Notes under the pieces: generated by a model
The model's database searches: none
What the model was told of the DNA's origin: nothing
Seen by the model: the letters and a program-made list of their open reading frames with translations, nothing else
Part shown: positions 40,481-49,068 of the stretch, piece by piece
Numbering within the stretch: the stretch's first letter is position 1
Layout: every line of letters begins with the position of its first letter
Position numbers and translations under genes: made by a program
From: an uncultured Craurococcus sp.
GTDB taxonomy: Bacteria > Pseudomonadota > Alphaproteobacteria > Acetobacterales > Acetobacteraceae
Assembly (NCBI GenBank): GCA_902805545.1
Contig: CADCTD010000078.1
Coordinates: 1 to 62,583, forward strand
Length of the DNA: 62,583 nt
Direction of reading: 5' to 3'

Positions 40481-41602
40481 TCACGCCGCCAGCGCCTTGA
40501 GCCGGGCCGCCAGCGCATCCTGCTGCGCGGCGACCTCGGCGGCATAGCGCAGCGCGAGCCGGCGGGAGGCAAGGCGGAGCTCGCGGCGGAAAGCCTCGCT
40601 CCTGCGGTGCTCCCGCATCAGCCCGACCAGCTCCGCGACATCGGCGCAGCGATGGCCCGCATGCTCGGCCGGGAGGCCGGCGAAGGCATCCGCCGTGCCG
40701 AGCACGGGGTTGCCGAAGGCCAGCGCCTCCACCGTCTTCACCTTGAGGCCGGTGCCGCCGGCCATCGGGTTCAGCACGCAGTCGACTGCGGCGTAGAATC
40801 CGGCGGTATCGGGCAGGTTCGGCATCAGCCGCGGCCGCGAGGCAAGGCGGAGGTCGTGCCGCCGCAGGATGCGCCCGGCGAGCAGCCAGGGCAGCTCCGG
40901 CGCCTCCGCCAGCGCCGCGTCGAGGGCGCGAATCGCGGCCAGGTTCCAAGGATTGGCGCTGCCGAGATAGCCGAAGGGCGCCTCCGGCTCCGGCCGGGCC
41001 CCGGCGAGGAAGCGGAGCGGCGGCATATGCCCGAGCACCGCGACCTCCGCCCCGCAGCGCCGGCGCAACTCGGCGGCCTCCGCCTCCTGGATGCCGAGGA
41101 CGAGGTCGGCCCGGTCGAGGCCGCGGCCCTCCTCGGCGATGGTGGTGAAGAACCAGGAGGGATCGAGGCCCTGGGCCCGCGCCACCGCATCCCGCCCGCC
41201 GAAGAGGTCATGCGTGTCGAGGATGCGGAGGGCATCGCCCGCCCCCTCCAGCGCGGCGGAGAGCCAGACATAGTTCACCAGCACCGCGTCGTAGCGCCGG
41301 GCCCGTTGCAGGGCGGCGAGCCGCGCCGGCAGCTCCGGCGGGCACCAGTCGTCGATGCCCCAGGCGCCGGGCAGGCCCGGCTCGCCGGTGACGGCCGCGG
41401 GCACCTCGTCGAAGGCGTGCCAGAAGCCGGCCATGGCGGCGCGCTGGCTCGGCGTGCTGCCCTCCGTGGCGCAATGGAGGAATTCGCAGCGAATGCCCCG
41501 CGCCATCAGCGCCGCGCCGAGCCCCTGGATGCGCGCGGCATTGCCCTGATCGGCCGGGTGCGAGGCGATGGGGGACAGGATGAGCAGCCGCGGCGCCGTC
41601 AT
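40481..41602 (-). CDS. Glycosyltransferase, GT4-like
   Basis: A 373-residue GT-B glycosyltransferase. The N-terminal domain begins LILSPIASHPADQGNAARI. The C-terminal nucleotide-sugar domain has FGYLGSANPWNLAAIRALD and NPMAGGTGLKVKTVEALAFGNPVLGT, the usual donor-binding E7 region. It overlaps the upstream uncharacterised gene by four bases and is the last gene in the LysR-GT-unknown-GT set. Neither donor nor acceptor can be deduced. Confidence 0.88.
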   Translation of the reverse strand: MTAPRLLILSPIASHPADQGNAARIQGLGAALMARGIRCEFLHCATEGSTPSQRAAMAGFWHAFDEVPAAVTGEPGLPGAWGIDDWCPPELPARLAALQRARRYDAVLVNYVWLSAALEGAGDALRILDTHDLFGGRDAVARAQGLDPSWFFTTIAEEGRGLDRADLVLGIQEAEAAELRRRCGAEVAVLGHMPPLRFLAGARPEPEAPFGYLGSANPWNLAAIRALDAALAEAPELPWLLAGRILRRHDLRLASRPRLMPNLPDTAGFYAAVDCVLNPMAGGTGLKVKTVEALAFGNPVLGTADAFAGLPAEHAGHRCADVAELVGLMREHRRSEAFRRELRLASRRLALRYAAEVAAQQDALAARLKALAA

Positions 41603-42486
41603 GGCCGCGCCTCCAGCGTGACCAGGCGAAGCCCGGGCGGTGCCCCATCCCGCCAGGCGAGGCCCAGCACGGGCGCATGGCGGGTCGGCGGGTCGATGCC
41701 GGCGACGAGGCCGCCCGGGACAGGGCGGGCCGGGATGCGGAGCCCGTCGAGGAAGAGCGCGGCCGGGCCCGGCTCGGCACCGGTGAAGCGCAGGCTGAGG
41801 CGCCAGCGCGTCGGCGGGAGGCTCCCGATCAGCAGCCGGACCTGCCGCGCACCGTCGAGCGGCAGCCCTTCGGACCCGCCCGCCACGGCGAGGTCATGTG
41901 GCAAGGCGGCCGCCGGGAGCAGCAGGTCCGGCACATGGCCCGGCCGTGGGACGAGCAGCGACAGGCTCGCCTGCCGGCGCGAGAGGCTGCGGCCGCCCGG
42001 CTGCCAGCCCGGTCCGGCCAGGGCGGCCGCGGCGGCGCACAGGCGATCGAGGGTGTCGCCGAGCCGGGCCTCGGGCAGGAGCATGTCATGGCGCTCCGGC
42101 GCATCGTCGCGGCCCGCGACCAGGATGATGCGCCCGAAACCCTCCGGCAGCGGCGCCTCGCCGGTGCCGCCGGCGACCAGCGTCACGGTCGCACCCGGCA
42201 CGGGCGCCGCGAGCGACGTCCACGCGAGGCGGTCGCGGGCAGCCTCCCAGGCCGGGTCCGGCTCGGCATCGGCGATCGGGTCGAGACCGAGCAGCCCTCG
42301 CCCGTGCTGGCGGAAACGGCCGAACAGCGCCCGCTCCGCCGGATCGAGCGCCGCCGCATCGGCGGTGCCGGCACGGGTGCCGGGCAGCCAGGGCAGCAGG
42401 GCGCCGAGCGGCAGGCCGAGATCGCGCGCCGCGAGGCCCGGCATGGCGCGGGCCAGCAGGGCGGCGAGCAGCGGGGCAGCACTCAT
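41599..42486 (-). CDS. Uncharacterised protein between two glycosyltransferases
   Basis: A 295-residue protein with no family I recognise. The first 45 residues are hydrophobic and Leu/Ala-rich (LLAALLARAMPGLAARDLGL) without a classic signal. The middle contains TVTLVAGGTGEAPLPEG. The last 80 residues alternate in a beta-strand pattern (RLLIGSLPPTRWRLSLRFTG, then AALFLDGLRIPARPV). Its start overlaps the stop of the upstream glycosyltransferase and its stop overlaps the start of the downstream one, both by four bases, so it belongs to that pathway. A sugar-binding beta-sandwich or an atypical transferase accessory is possible, not shown. Confidence 0.7.
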   Translation of the reverse strand: MSAAPLLAALLARAMPGLAARDLGLPLGALLPWLPGTRAGTADAAALDPAERALFGRFRQHGRGLLGLDPIADAEPDPAWEAARDRLAWTSLAAPVPGATVTLVAGGTGEAPLPEGFGRIILVAGRDDAPERHDMLLPEARLGDTLDRLCAAAAALAGPGWQPGGRSLSRRQASLSLLVPRPGHVPDLLLPAAALPHDLAVAGGSEGLPLDGARQVRLLIGSLPPTRWRLSLRFTGAEPGPAALFLDGLRIPARPVPGGLVAGIDPPTRHAPVLGLAWRDGAPPGLRLVTLEARP

Positions 42487-43874
42487 CCCGGCAGCTGGAG
42501 GTCGAGCAGCAGCGCCCCTTCCTCCAGCCGCGCAGCGCGCAGCTCGGCGCCCGACGGCAGCAGGGCGCCTGCCAACCCGCCGGGGGCGAGGCTGAGTTCG
42601 GCCAGGCGGTCGGGATCCCCAAGGTCGAGGCGGAGGCGGCAGCGGCCGGAGCGGCCGGCCAGCGCATCGGCAATCAGCCTGGGATCGGCGGCGAGGCGCA
42701 GCGGTGGCAATGGCCCGGCCGCGGCTGCAGGACGGTCCGCGGCCGCTTCGATCACGGCGCGGTAGCGGGCGGCGACGGCGGGGAGCGCCATCTCCGTCTC
42801 GGCATAGGCGCGGCCAGCGGCGCCGATGGCGCGGGCCCGCTCCGGCGCGGCGGCGAAGCCGGCGAGGGCTTCGGCCAGGGCCCCGGCGCCGCCGGCGAGC
42901 GGCAGGTGGAGCACGGCATCGGCGGACAGCTCGGCGAAGGCGCCGGTGCGGGAGACGATGCAGCAGGTGCCGGCGGCGAAGGCCCGGGCGAGCGAGCCGG
43001 AGCTCTCGCCGGTCGAGGGAAAGCGGAGATTCACCAGCGCATCCGCCGCGGCGACATGCGCATCGAACTCGTCCGCGGGAAGATGGCCGGTGATCCGGGC
43101 GCGGGCACCGAGGCGCCCGGCGAGGCCGGGCGGCACCTCGCCGGCATGGATCCAGCGCAGGGACGGCAGCCCCTCCAGCGCCGCCAGCACCCAGTCGAGG
43201 CGCTTGGCGGCGGAGGCGAAGCCGGCGGTGACGACCAGGAACTCCTCCGCGCCGATGCCGAGCCGGGCGCGGGCCGCCGCGCGGCTCGGCAGGGTCGCGG
43301 GCAGCAGGAGATGCGGGATGACCTCGACATGCGCCGTCGCCGCCTCGCCATGCGTGAGGCGAAGCCGGTTCCGGGCGAAGCGGGAATGGACGATGACGGC
43401 CTGCGAGCGCGCCAGCACCTCCCCCGCCAGGTCGAAGAGCAGGTGGTTGGCCCGGGTGGAGAAGCCCTGCTCGCGCAGGTGCCGCGCATAGGTCGCGGCG
43501 AGGCCGGGCGCCGCATGCCGCATCCCGGCGAGGATGGTCGGGCGGTCCTCCCCGGTCGATTCGTGGAGATGCAGCAGGCCGGGATCGTGCAGCGTGGTCA
43601 CGCCCGGCCGCGCCCGCAACGCCTGCAGGACGAAGCCATGGCCGGGATTGTTGCCGATCTGGCAGAGCCGGCGCCATCCCTCGCGCGGCAGGCGATGCGC
43701 CAGCGCCATGTCGACCATGGGGATGCCGGGCGGCGCCTCGGCCAGCCAGTCCTCGCCGGCGGCGGCGCAGTCGTAATGCGCGGCGAGGCCGGGCAGCAGC
43801 GCGGCGGCATAGTCGGCGATGCCGTTCCGCGCCGGCGGCAGCGGGCTGACCATCAGGAGGGGCGGGCGGTCCAT
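42483..43874 (-). CDS. Glycosyltransferase, GT4-like, with C-terminal extension
   Basis: A 463-residue GT-B enzyme. The acceptor side begins LLMVSPLPPARNGIADYAAAL; the donor side has VTAGFASAAKRLDWVLAAL and LRFPSTGESSGSLARAFAAG, the E-x7-E-like region. The glycosyltransferase part ends near residue 390. The final 75 residues form a separate beta-rich extension (RCRLRLDLGDPDRLAELSLA to LLLDLQLPG) that echoes the style of the neighbouring uncharacterised protein. Its start overlaps the LysR stop (TGATG); the GTG one codon earlier is an alternative. Confidence 0.86.
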   Translation of the reverse strand: MDRPPLLMVSPLPPARNGIADYAAALLPGLAAHYDCAAAGEDWLAEAPPGIPMVDMALAHRLPREGWRRLCQIGNNPGHGFVLQALRARPGVTTLHDPGLLHLHESTGEDRPTILAGMRHAAPGLAATYARHLREQGFSTRANHLLFDLAGEVLARSQAVIVHSRFARNRLRLTHGEAATAHVEVIPHLLLPATLPSRAAARARLGIGAEEFLVVTAGFASAAKRLDWVLAALEGLPSLRWIHAGEVPPGLAGRLGARARITGHLPADEFDAHVAAADALVNLRFPSTGESSGSLARAFAAGTCCIVSRTGAFAELSADAVLHLPLAGGAGALAEALAGFAAAPERARAIGAAGRAYAETEMALPAVAARYRAVIEAAADRPAAAAGPLPPLRLAADPRLIADALAGRSGRCRLRLDLGDPDRLAELSLAPGGLAGALLPSGAELRAARLEEGALLLDLQLPG

Positions 43875-44746
43875 CACCTTCCATTTGCACGCGAAGCACC
43901 GGCTTCGCCAAGGCTCGCGCGCAGCCCGGCCGCGAGCGCCCGCACCGCGGCGGCGAGGGCGGGTGAGCCGGTGCGCGCCAGCAGGACGATCTCCGACGGC
44001 GGCAGCGGCGGCAGGCCCAGTTCCGGGCCGCGATCCGGCGCCCCGCCGGCGGCGATGCGGCCCATCGGCGCGATGCCGAGCCCGGCCTCCGCCCCGGCCA
44101 GCAAGGCCGCGCAGCTGCCGCCGATGAAGCTCTCCCGCCAGGGCAGGCCAACACGGTCGAGGGCACGGATGGCCGCGCCCCGCACGCCGCAGGCCGGGCC
44201 GAGCGTCGCCAGCGGCACCGGCTCGCCCGGGGCGAGGCGCACGCCCTCGGCACCGCGCCAGCCGAGCGGATCATTGCCCAGCACCTCGCCCTCCGCGCCG
44301 CCGGCCTCGCGCCGGATCAGCGCGGCATCGCACTCGCCGGCCTCGAACCGGGCGCGAACCTCCTGGGAGAGGCCGGTCCGGAGCGACAGCACGGCGCCCG
44401 GCGGCAGCGCGGCCCGCAGGCGCCGGAAGACACGCTCCAGCCCGAGGCCGAGCGCATGGTCGCTGGCGCCGAGGGCCAGGCGGAGCGGCGGCGCGTCCTC
44501 CAGCCTGAGGGCGGCGTCATGGGCAGCGAGCAGCGTGCGGGCACGCTCGAGAAAGGCGGCGCCGGCGGCGGTCGGCCGGACGAAGCGCGGCGTCCGCTCC
44601 AGCAGGCGATGGCCGAGCCGCATCTCGAGCGCCTTCAGCCGCTGGCTCACCACGGGCTGCACGGTCCCGGCCGCCTCGGCGGCGCGGGTCAGGCTGCCGA
44701 ACTCGGCGGCGAGGACGAAGAGGCGGACGGAGTCGAGGTCGAGCAT
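43874..44746 (-). CDS. LysR-family transcriptional regulator
   Basis: A 290-residue LysR regulator. The winged helix contains FGSLTRAAEAAGTVQPVVSQRLKALEMRLG (helix-turn-helix about 17-46), and the effector domain starts near residue 88. It is divergent from the tautomerase gene, the usual arrangement for a LysR protein and its target. Downstream it is coupled to the glycosyltransferases, so it may autoregulate them too. The start codon lies in a direct repeat that is a probable binding site. Ligand unknown. Confidence 0.92.
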   Translation of the reverse strand: MLDLDSVRLFVLAAEFGSLTRAAEAAGTVQPVVSQRLKALEMRLGHRLLERTPRFVRPTAAGAAFLERARTLLAAHDAALRLEDAPPLRLALGASDHALGLGLERVFRRLRAALPPGAVLSLRTGLSQEVRARFEAGECDAALIRREAGGAEGEVLGNDPLGWRGAEGVRLAPGEPVPLATLGPACGVRGAAIRALDRVGLPWRESFIGGSCAALLAGAEAGLGIAPMGRIAAGGAPDRGPELGLPPLPPSEIVLLARTGSPALAAAVRALAAGLRASLGEAGASRANGR

Positions 44747-44770
44747 GATAAGAATCTACTATGATAAGAA
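44745..44770. repeat. Direct repeat ATGATAAGAA in the LysR/tautomerase divergent region
   Basis: Two identical 10-base copies, 44745-44754 and 44761-44770, lie 16 bases apart start to start. Between them ATA-N9-TAT (44748-44762) has the partial symmetry of LysR boxes. The patch is AT-rich in a GC-rich setting and overlaps the LysR start codon, consistent with autoregulation and control of the tautomerase. Confidence 0.5.
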
Positions 44771-44847
44771 CCCGTCTTCATAGCGTTCCAGAAAGGGCTG
44801 CGCCGCCGCAGGCTGGCCACCGGGACACCGAACCGAAGGAGCCCGCC

Positions 44848-45252
44848 ATGCCCATGATCAGCCTCCGCTACGTCACCCCCTCCCATCGCCCCGGCCTGCA
44901 GGCCGAGCTTGCCGCAATGGCCGCCCGCCTGGCCGCCGAGCATCTCGGCAAGGATCCGGGCGTCACCGCCGTGCTCGCCGAGCCGGCGCGGCCGGAGGAC
45001 TGGTTCATCGCCGGGCAGCGTCCGGCCGAGGCAGGGCTCGGCGCCGCCTGGCTCGACATCAAGATCACCGCGGGGACCAACACCAAGGCGGAGACCACCC
45101 GCTTCGTCGCCGCCGCCTTCGCCGGGATGGCGGCGCTGCTCGGGCCGCTGCACGAGGAGAGCTACGTCCTGGTCCATGCCGTCGACGGCGATTCCTACGG
45201 CTATGGCGGCCGCACCCAGAGCGGCCGCTGGGCCGCCGCCAATCCCGGGTGA
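44848..45252 (+). CDS. Tautomerase family protein
   Basis: A 134-residue member of the tautomerase superfamily, in which the N-terminal proline exposed after Met removal is the catalytic base. Here the mature protein would begin PMISLRYV (P2). At 134 residues it resembles the longer, MIF- or cis-CaaD-like, members rather than the 60-residue 4-OT. GAAGGAG precedes ATG 44848, which decides the start; an upstream in-frame ATG at 44761 would bury the proline. Probably regulated by the divergent LysR protein. Substrate unknown. Confidence 0.82.
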   Translation: MPMISLRYVTPSHRPGLQAELAAMAARLAAEHLGKDPGVTAVLAEPARPEDWFIAGQRPAEAGLGAAWLDIKITAGTNTKAETTRFVAAAFAGMAALLGPLHEESYVLVHAVDGDSYGYGGRTQSGRWAAANPG

Positions 45253-45296
45253 AGCGCTGGACGCCCCGCGCGGCGGAATGGTAGCGACGGCGCCCG

Positions 45297-46577
45297 ATGG
45301 ATAATGCAACGCCCCCCCTGCTGGTGGTCGGCGCCGGCCGGGACGGGCTCAGGCTGCGGGCGCTGAAGCCCTTGCGGCCGGACGCGCCGCTCCGCGCCTG
45401 GTGCCGCGGGATAGAGGCGGGGCAGCTCGTCCTCGCCGGGCCGGTCGAGCCTGATGCGGTGCTGACCCTGCCGATCGCCCGCCTCCCCTGCGTGCCGCTG
45501 CCGGCGATGCTGCGGATCGCGGCGGCGCCGGAGGGGCCGGACCTGGCCGATCCCTGGCCCGTCGCCTCGCCCGCGGAGGCCACGGCGCTGCTCGGCCCTT
45601 CGCACCCGCGGATCGAGGACCTGCGCCTCGAATACGGCATGCTGCGAGGGACAGGCATCGAGCGGGTGAACGGCCTGCTGCAGCCGGCGCTGCATGCGGT
45701 CATCAACGGCAGCACGGCGCGTGCGGTCCAGGCGGAGCCGCCGGTGCCGCTGGCCGAGGGCGGCTGCGCCTTCCGCTTCGCCCTCGCCCTGGAGCCGGCC
45801 GACCTCAATGGCAGCGGCATCGAGGTAGCGCTGCACGTCACTGGCAGCCGCACGGTCCTCGCCCGGTTCGCGCTCGGGCCGAGCCTGCCGGGGACCGATC
45901 GGATGGCCGAGCTCGAATCGCGGATGCTCCGGCTGGAGCAGGCGCTCGACGGCGTGCAGCAATCGGTCCAGGCCGGACTCGACCGGCGGCTGGCGATGCA
46001 GCAGGAGCGGATCGACGCCTTCATCGACGCAGCGGCGACGCTGCTGCTCGACCGGCTGGCCGGCGAGGAGGCGCCCGCCACGGCGCTGCGCCGGCTGGTC
46101 GCGGCGGCCACGCCAGAGCCGGTGGAGGATGCGCCGGTTGCCGCCGTTGCCGCAGGGGAGGCGGTGCTGGCGCCGCGCGACCCGGCCTTCGACCTCGGCT
46201 GGAACGGGGCGGAGGAGGATGCCGAGGGACCCTTCCGCTGGATGACGCTGCAGGGCCTGCTGCGCAACCCGGCGCCGCTGCGCCCCGTAGCCGCGGTGGA
46301 GCTCGCGGTCGGGCATCTCTATGGCGCGCCGGCGCCGGTGCTGGAGGCGAGCTTCGACGGCACGCCCTGCCTGGTGGAGGTGGAGCGGCGCGGGCCGCAC
46401 CACTTCACCCTCCGCATCGCGCCGCCCGGTGGGCCGATGCCCTGCCGGCTGCTGCGGCTGCAATCCCGCGCCGGCGGCTCGCCGCTGGAGGATGGCGTCA
46501 GCGGCGACGAGCGGCTGCTCTCCATCGCCGTCACCCGCGCCGCCTTCCGCTATGCGGAGGCCGCCGCGCCGCGTTGA
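45297..46577 (+). CDS. Uncharacterised 426-residue protein with central coiled coil
   Basis: No family recognised. The first 110 residues look beta-rich (LLVVGAGRDGLRLRALKPL, RAWCRGIEAGQLVLAG). Another beta-rich segment at about 155-195 (CAFRFALALEPADLN, then EVALHVTGSRTVLARFALG) is followed by a predicted coiled coil from about 203 to 255 (MAELESRMLRLEQALDGVQ). The C-terminal 110 residues are again beta-rich (HHFTLRIAPPGGPMPCRLL). No signal peptide. It follows the tautomerase on the same strand after 44 bp. It may be functionally linked to the glycosyltransferase group on the other strand; this is inferred only from position and similar composition. Confidence 0.7.
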   Translation: MDNATPPLLVVGAGRDGLRLRALKPLRPDAPLRAWCRGIEAGQLVLAGPVEPDAVLTLPIARLPCVPLPAMLRIAAAPEGPDLADPWPVASPAEATALLGPSHPRIEDLRLEYGMLRGTGIERVNGLLQPALHAVINGSTARAVQAEPPVPLAEGGCAFRFALALEPADLNGSGIEVALHVTGSRTVLARFALGPSLPGTDRMAELESRMLRLEQALDGVQQSVQAGLDRRLAMQQERIDAFIDAAATLLLDRLAGEEAPATALRRLVAAATPEPVEDAPVAAVAAGEAVLAPRDPAFDLGWNGAEEDAEGPFRWMTLQGLLRNPAPLRPVAAVELAVGHLYGAPAPVLEASFDGTPCLVEVERRGPHHFTLRIAPPGGPMPCRLLRLQSRAGGSPLEDGVSGDERLLSIAVTRAAFRYAEAAAPR

Positions 46578-46629
46578 CCGGGCGCGGCTTTGGGCCGACC
46601 CTGACCGCCTGATGCAGGGGAGATGCGTG

Positions 46630-47865
46630 ATGCCGCCGGAGGGCGAGACGCGGGAGAGTCTGGCGGAGGCGACGCCGACCGTCGCCGCGCGGCGGACCGA
46701 GCCGGACCTGCCGCGCTCCCTCCGCCGCATCCTCTCCCTCGACGATTTCGAGCGGGCGGCGCGGCGGCACCTGCCGCGGATGCTCTACGGCTTCGTCTCC
46801 GGCGCGGCGGAGACCGATTCCTCGCTGCGCGACAACCGGGCGGCCTTCGGCGAGCTCGGCTTCGTCACCCGCGTGCTCGCCGATGTGACGGAGCGGCACA
46901 CCGGGCGGACGGTCCTCGGCCGGCGCCATGCCGCGCCCTTCGGCATCGCGCCGATGGGGGCCTCGGCGCTCTCGGCCTATCGCGGCGACCTGGTCTTCGC
47001 GCGCGCGGCGGCGGCGGCCAACATTCCGATGATCCTGAGCGCCTCCTCGCTCATCCCGCTCGAGGATGTGCGGGCCGAGGGGCCGACCGCCTGGTACCAG
47101 GCCTACCTGCCAGGCGAGGCCGGGCGGATCGAGGCGCTGGTCGACCGGGTGCTGGCCGCCGGCTACGACACCTTCGTCCTCACCGCCGACGTGCCGGTCT
47201 CGGCCAACCGGGAGAACAATGTCCGCAACGGCTACTCGCTGCCGCTGCGGCCCAACCTGCGGCTGGCCTGGGAGGGGATCAGCCACCCGCGCTGGCTGCT
47301 CGGCACCGCGCTGCGGACGCTGAAGAACCATGGCATGCCGCATTTCGAGAACATGGACGCGACGCGCGGGCCGCCGGTGCTCTCCTCGAACCTGATCCGG
47401 GCGATCGGGCGGCGGGATGGCCTCGCCTGGGAGCACCTGGCGCTGATCCGGGCGCGCTGGCCGGGGCATCTCCTGGTGAAGGGCATCCTCTCCGCCGAGG
47501 ATGCGCGGATCGCCCGCGACTACGGCGCGGATGGCGTCATCGTCTCCAACCATGGCGGGCGGCAGCTCGACGGGGCGGTCGCGCCGCTGCGGGTGCTGCC
47601 GGAGATCGCGCAGGCGGCCGGCGGGATGGCCGTCATCCTCGATGGCGGCATCCGGCGCGGGACGGACGTGCTGAAGGCGCTCTCCCTCGGGGCCGACTTC
47701 ACCTTCCTCGGCCGGCCCTTCCTCTACGCGGCGGCGGTGGCGGGCGAGGCCGGGCTGCGACACGCCATCACCCTGCTCTGGGAGGAGATCCACCGCGACA
47801 TGGCGATGCTCGGCATCACCGATCTCGCGCAGCTCTCGCCCGAATTCCTGCGGCGGCTGGGCTAG
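46630..47865 (+). CDS. FMN-dependent alpha-hydroxy-acid oxidase/dehydrogenase
   Basis: A 411-residue enzyme of the LldD/glycolate oxidase/mandelate dehydrogenase family that oxidises an L-2-hydroxy acid using FMN. RMLYGFVSGAAETDSSLRDN holds the conserved Tyr. PFGIAPMGASALSAYRGD, the FMN-binding K in LVKGILSAEDA, and VSNHGGRQLDGA with the catalytic His and Arg follow; DGGIRRGTDVLKAL binds the FMN phosphate. GGGGAG lies seven bases before ATG 46630. A transporter follows three bases after the stop, suggesting uptake of the hydroxy acid. The exact substrate is unclear. Confidence 0.92.
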   Translation: MPPEGETRESLAEATPTVAARRTEPDLPRSLRRILSLDDFERAARRHLPRMLYGFVSGAAETDSSLRDNRAAFGELGFVTRVLADVTERHTGRTVLGRRHAAPFGIAPMGASALSAYRGDLVFARAAAAANIPMILSASSLIPLEDVRAEGPTAWYQAYLPGEAGRIEALVDRVLAAGYDTFVLTADVPVSANRENNVRNGYSLPLRPNLRLAWEGISHPRWLLGTALRTLKNHGMPHFENMDATRGPPVLSSNLIRAIGRRDGLAWEHLALIRARWPGHLLVKGILSAEDARIARDYGADGVIVSNHGGRQLDGAVAPLRVLPEIAQAAGGMAVILDGGIRRGTDVLKALSLGADFTFLGRPFLYAAAVAGEAGLRHAITLLWEEIHRDMAMLGITDLAQLSPEFLRRLG

Positions 47866-47868
47866 CTC

Positions 47869-49068
47869 TTGCGGCTGGCGGGGCTGGGGGCGGCGCTGGC
47901 CGCCACGACCGGCGCGCAGTCGCTGGCGACGCTCGCCGTCTTCACCCTCCCCGTGCTGGCGACCATGGCGGCGCGGGACCTCGGCGCGGAGCCGCATTGG
48001 CTCGGCTGGCAGGTGGCCTGCACCTATGCGGCCGCCAGCGCGGCCTCGATGTTCTCGGGCGGGCTGCTGCGCCGGCTCGGCCCGGCGCGCTGCACCCAGC
48101 TCGCCCTGGCGGCGGGAGCCTCGGCCTGCCTGCTGATCGTCGGCGCGGGCCTGGCGGGGGCGGTGATCGGCTCCTTTCTCATCGGCCTCGGCTATGGGTT
48201 GACCAATCCCTCCGCCTCGCAGGTGCTGGCGCGGCTGACGCCGCCCGCGCGCCGCAACCGCATCTTCGCGGTGAAGCAGACCGGCGTGCCGATCGGCGGC
48301 GCGCTGGCCGGGGCGATCCTGCCCGGCCTCGCCGGGGCGATCGGCTGGCGCGGCGCGGTGCTCTCGGTCGGCGCCGTGATGGCGGCGGCGGCGCTCGGCT
48401 GCGGCGCCTTCCGCCGGCACTGGGATGGCGAGCGGGAGCCGGGCTCCCCGGTCACGGCGGGGGCGCTCGGCGGCATCGTCGCGTTGCGGACGCGGCCGGG
48501 GCTCGGCGCGCTGGCGGTGATATCCGGCTGCTTCTCCGGCTTCCAGCTCGCGCTCGGCTCCACCATCGTCACCATGCTGGTCGAGGAAGGCGGGTGGGCA
48601 CCGGTCGCCGCCGGCTTCGTCGCCTCGGCGAGCCAGGCGGTCGGGATCGGGGCGCGCATCGCCTGGGGCGCGGTAGCCGACTGGTGGCGCTCGGGGATGA
48701 AGACGCTGGCGGCGATCGGCATCTGCACCTGCCTCGGCGGGGCGCTGCTGCCGCTCGCGCTTGGGGCGCCGGGGCCGGCGATCGTCCTGCTGCTCTGCCT
48801 GCTCGGCACCTGCGCCGCCGGCTGGACAGGGCTGCTGCTGGCCGAGGCGGCGCGGCTGGCCGCCCCCGGCAAGGCCGGGGATGCCGCGGGCGGCGTGCTC
48901 TCCGTCGCCTTCGCCGGCGTCGTGGTCGGGCCGTCGCTGCTCGGCGCGGCGGTCGCGGCGACCGGGTCCTATTCGGTGGCCTTCGGCATGCTCGCCGTCT
49001 TCCCCGGCCTCGGCGCCCTCATCGCCGTGCTCAGCCTGGCACGCGGTCGCCGGAAGACAGGGGCGTGA
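47869..49068 (+). CDS. Major facilitator superfamily transporter
   Basis: A 399-residue permease with about 12 helices. The MFS loop 2-3 motif is degenerate (GGLLRRLGPARCT), and the loop before helix 5 contains RNRIFAVKQTGVPIGGALAG, typical of the carboxylate/cyanate-transporter-like branch. It starts at TTG 47869, three bases after the hydroxy-acid oxidase stop, so the two genes are coupled and the transported molecule is probably the oxidase substrate or a related acid. The 3' end overlaps the convergent GNAT gene by 38 bp. Confidence 0.85.
   Translation: MRLAGLGAALAATTGAQSLATLAVFTLPVLATMAARDLGAEPHWLGWQVACTYAAASAASMFSGGLLRRLGPARCTQLALAAGASACLLIVGAGLAGAVIGSFLIGLGYGLTNPSASQVLARLTPPARRNRIFAVKQTGVPIGGALAGAILPGLAGAIGWRGAVLSVGAVMAAAALGCGAFRRHWDGEREPGSPVTAGALGGIVALRTRPGLGALAVISGCFSGFQLALGSTIVTMLVEEGGWAPVAAGFVASASQAVGIGARIAWGAVADWWRSGMKTLAAIGICTCLGGALLPLALGAPGPAIVLLLCLLGTCAAGWTGLLLAEAARLAAPGKAGDAAGGVLSVAFAGVVVGPSLLGAAVAATGSYSVAFGMLAVFPGLGALIAVLSLARGRRKTGA

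Noticed and set aside
41599-44274. Single 891-codon minus-strand frame spanning LysR, glycosyltransferase and the unknown protein
   Set aside because: Only the last 295 codons (from ATG 42486) look like protein; the front is an alternative frame of the glycosyltransferase and LysR genes, each of which has strong family motifs.
44761-44847. Upstream ATG 44761 for the tautomerase
   Set aside because: It would bury the catalytic proline that must follow the initiator methionine; GAAGGAG supports ATG 44848.
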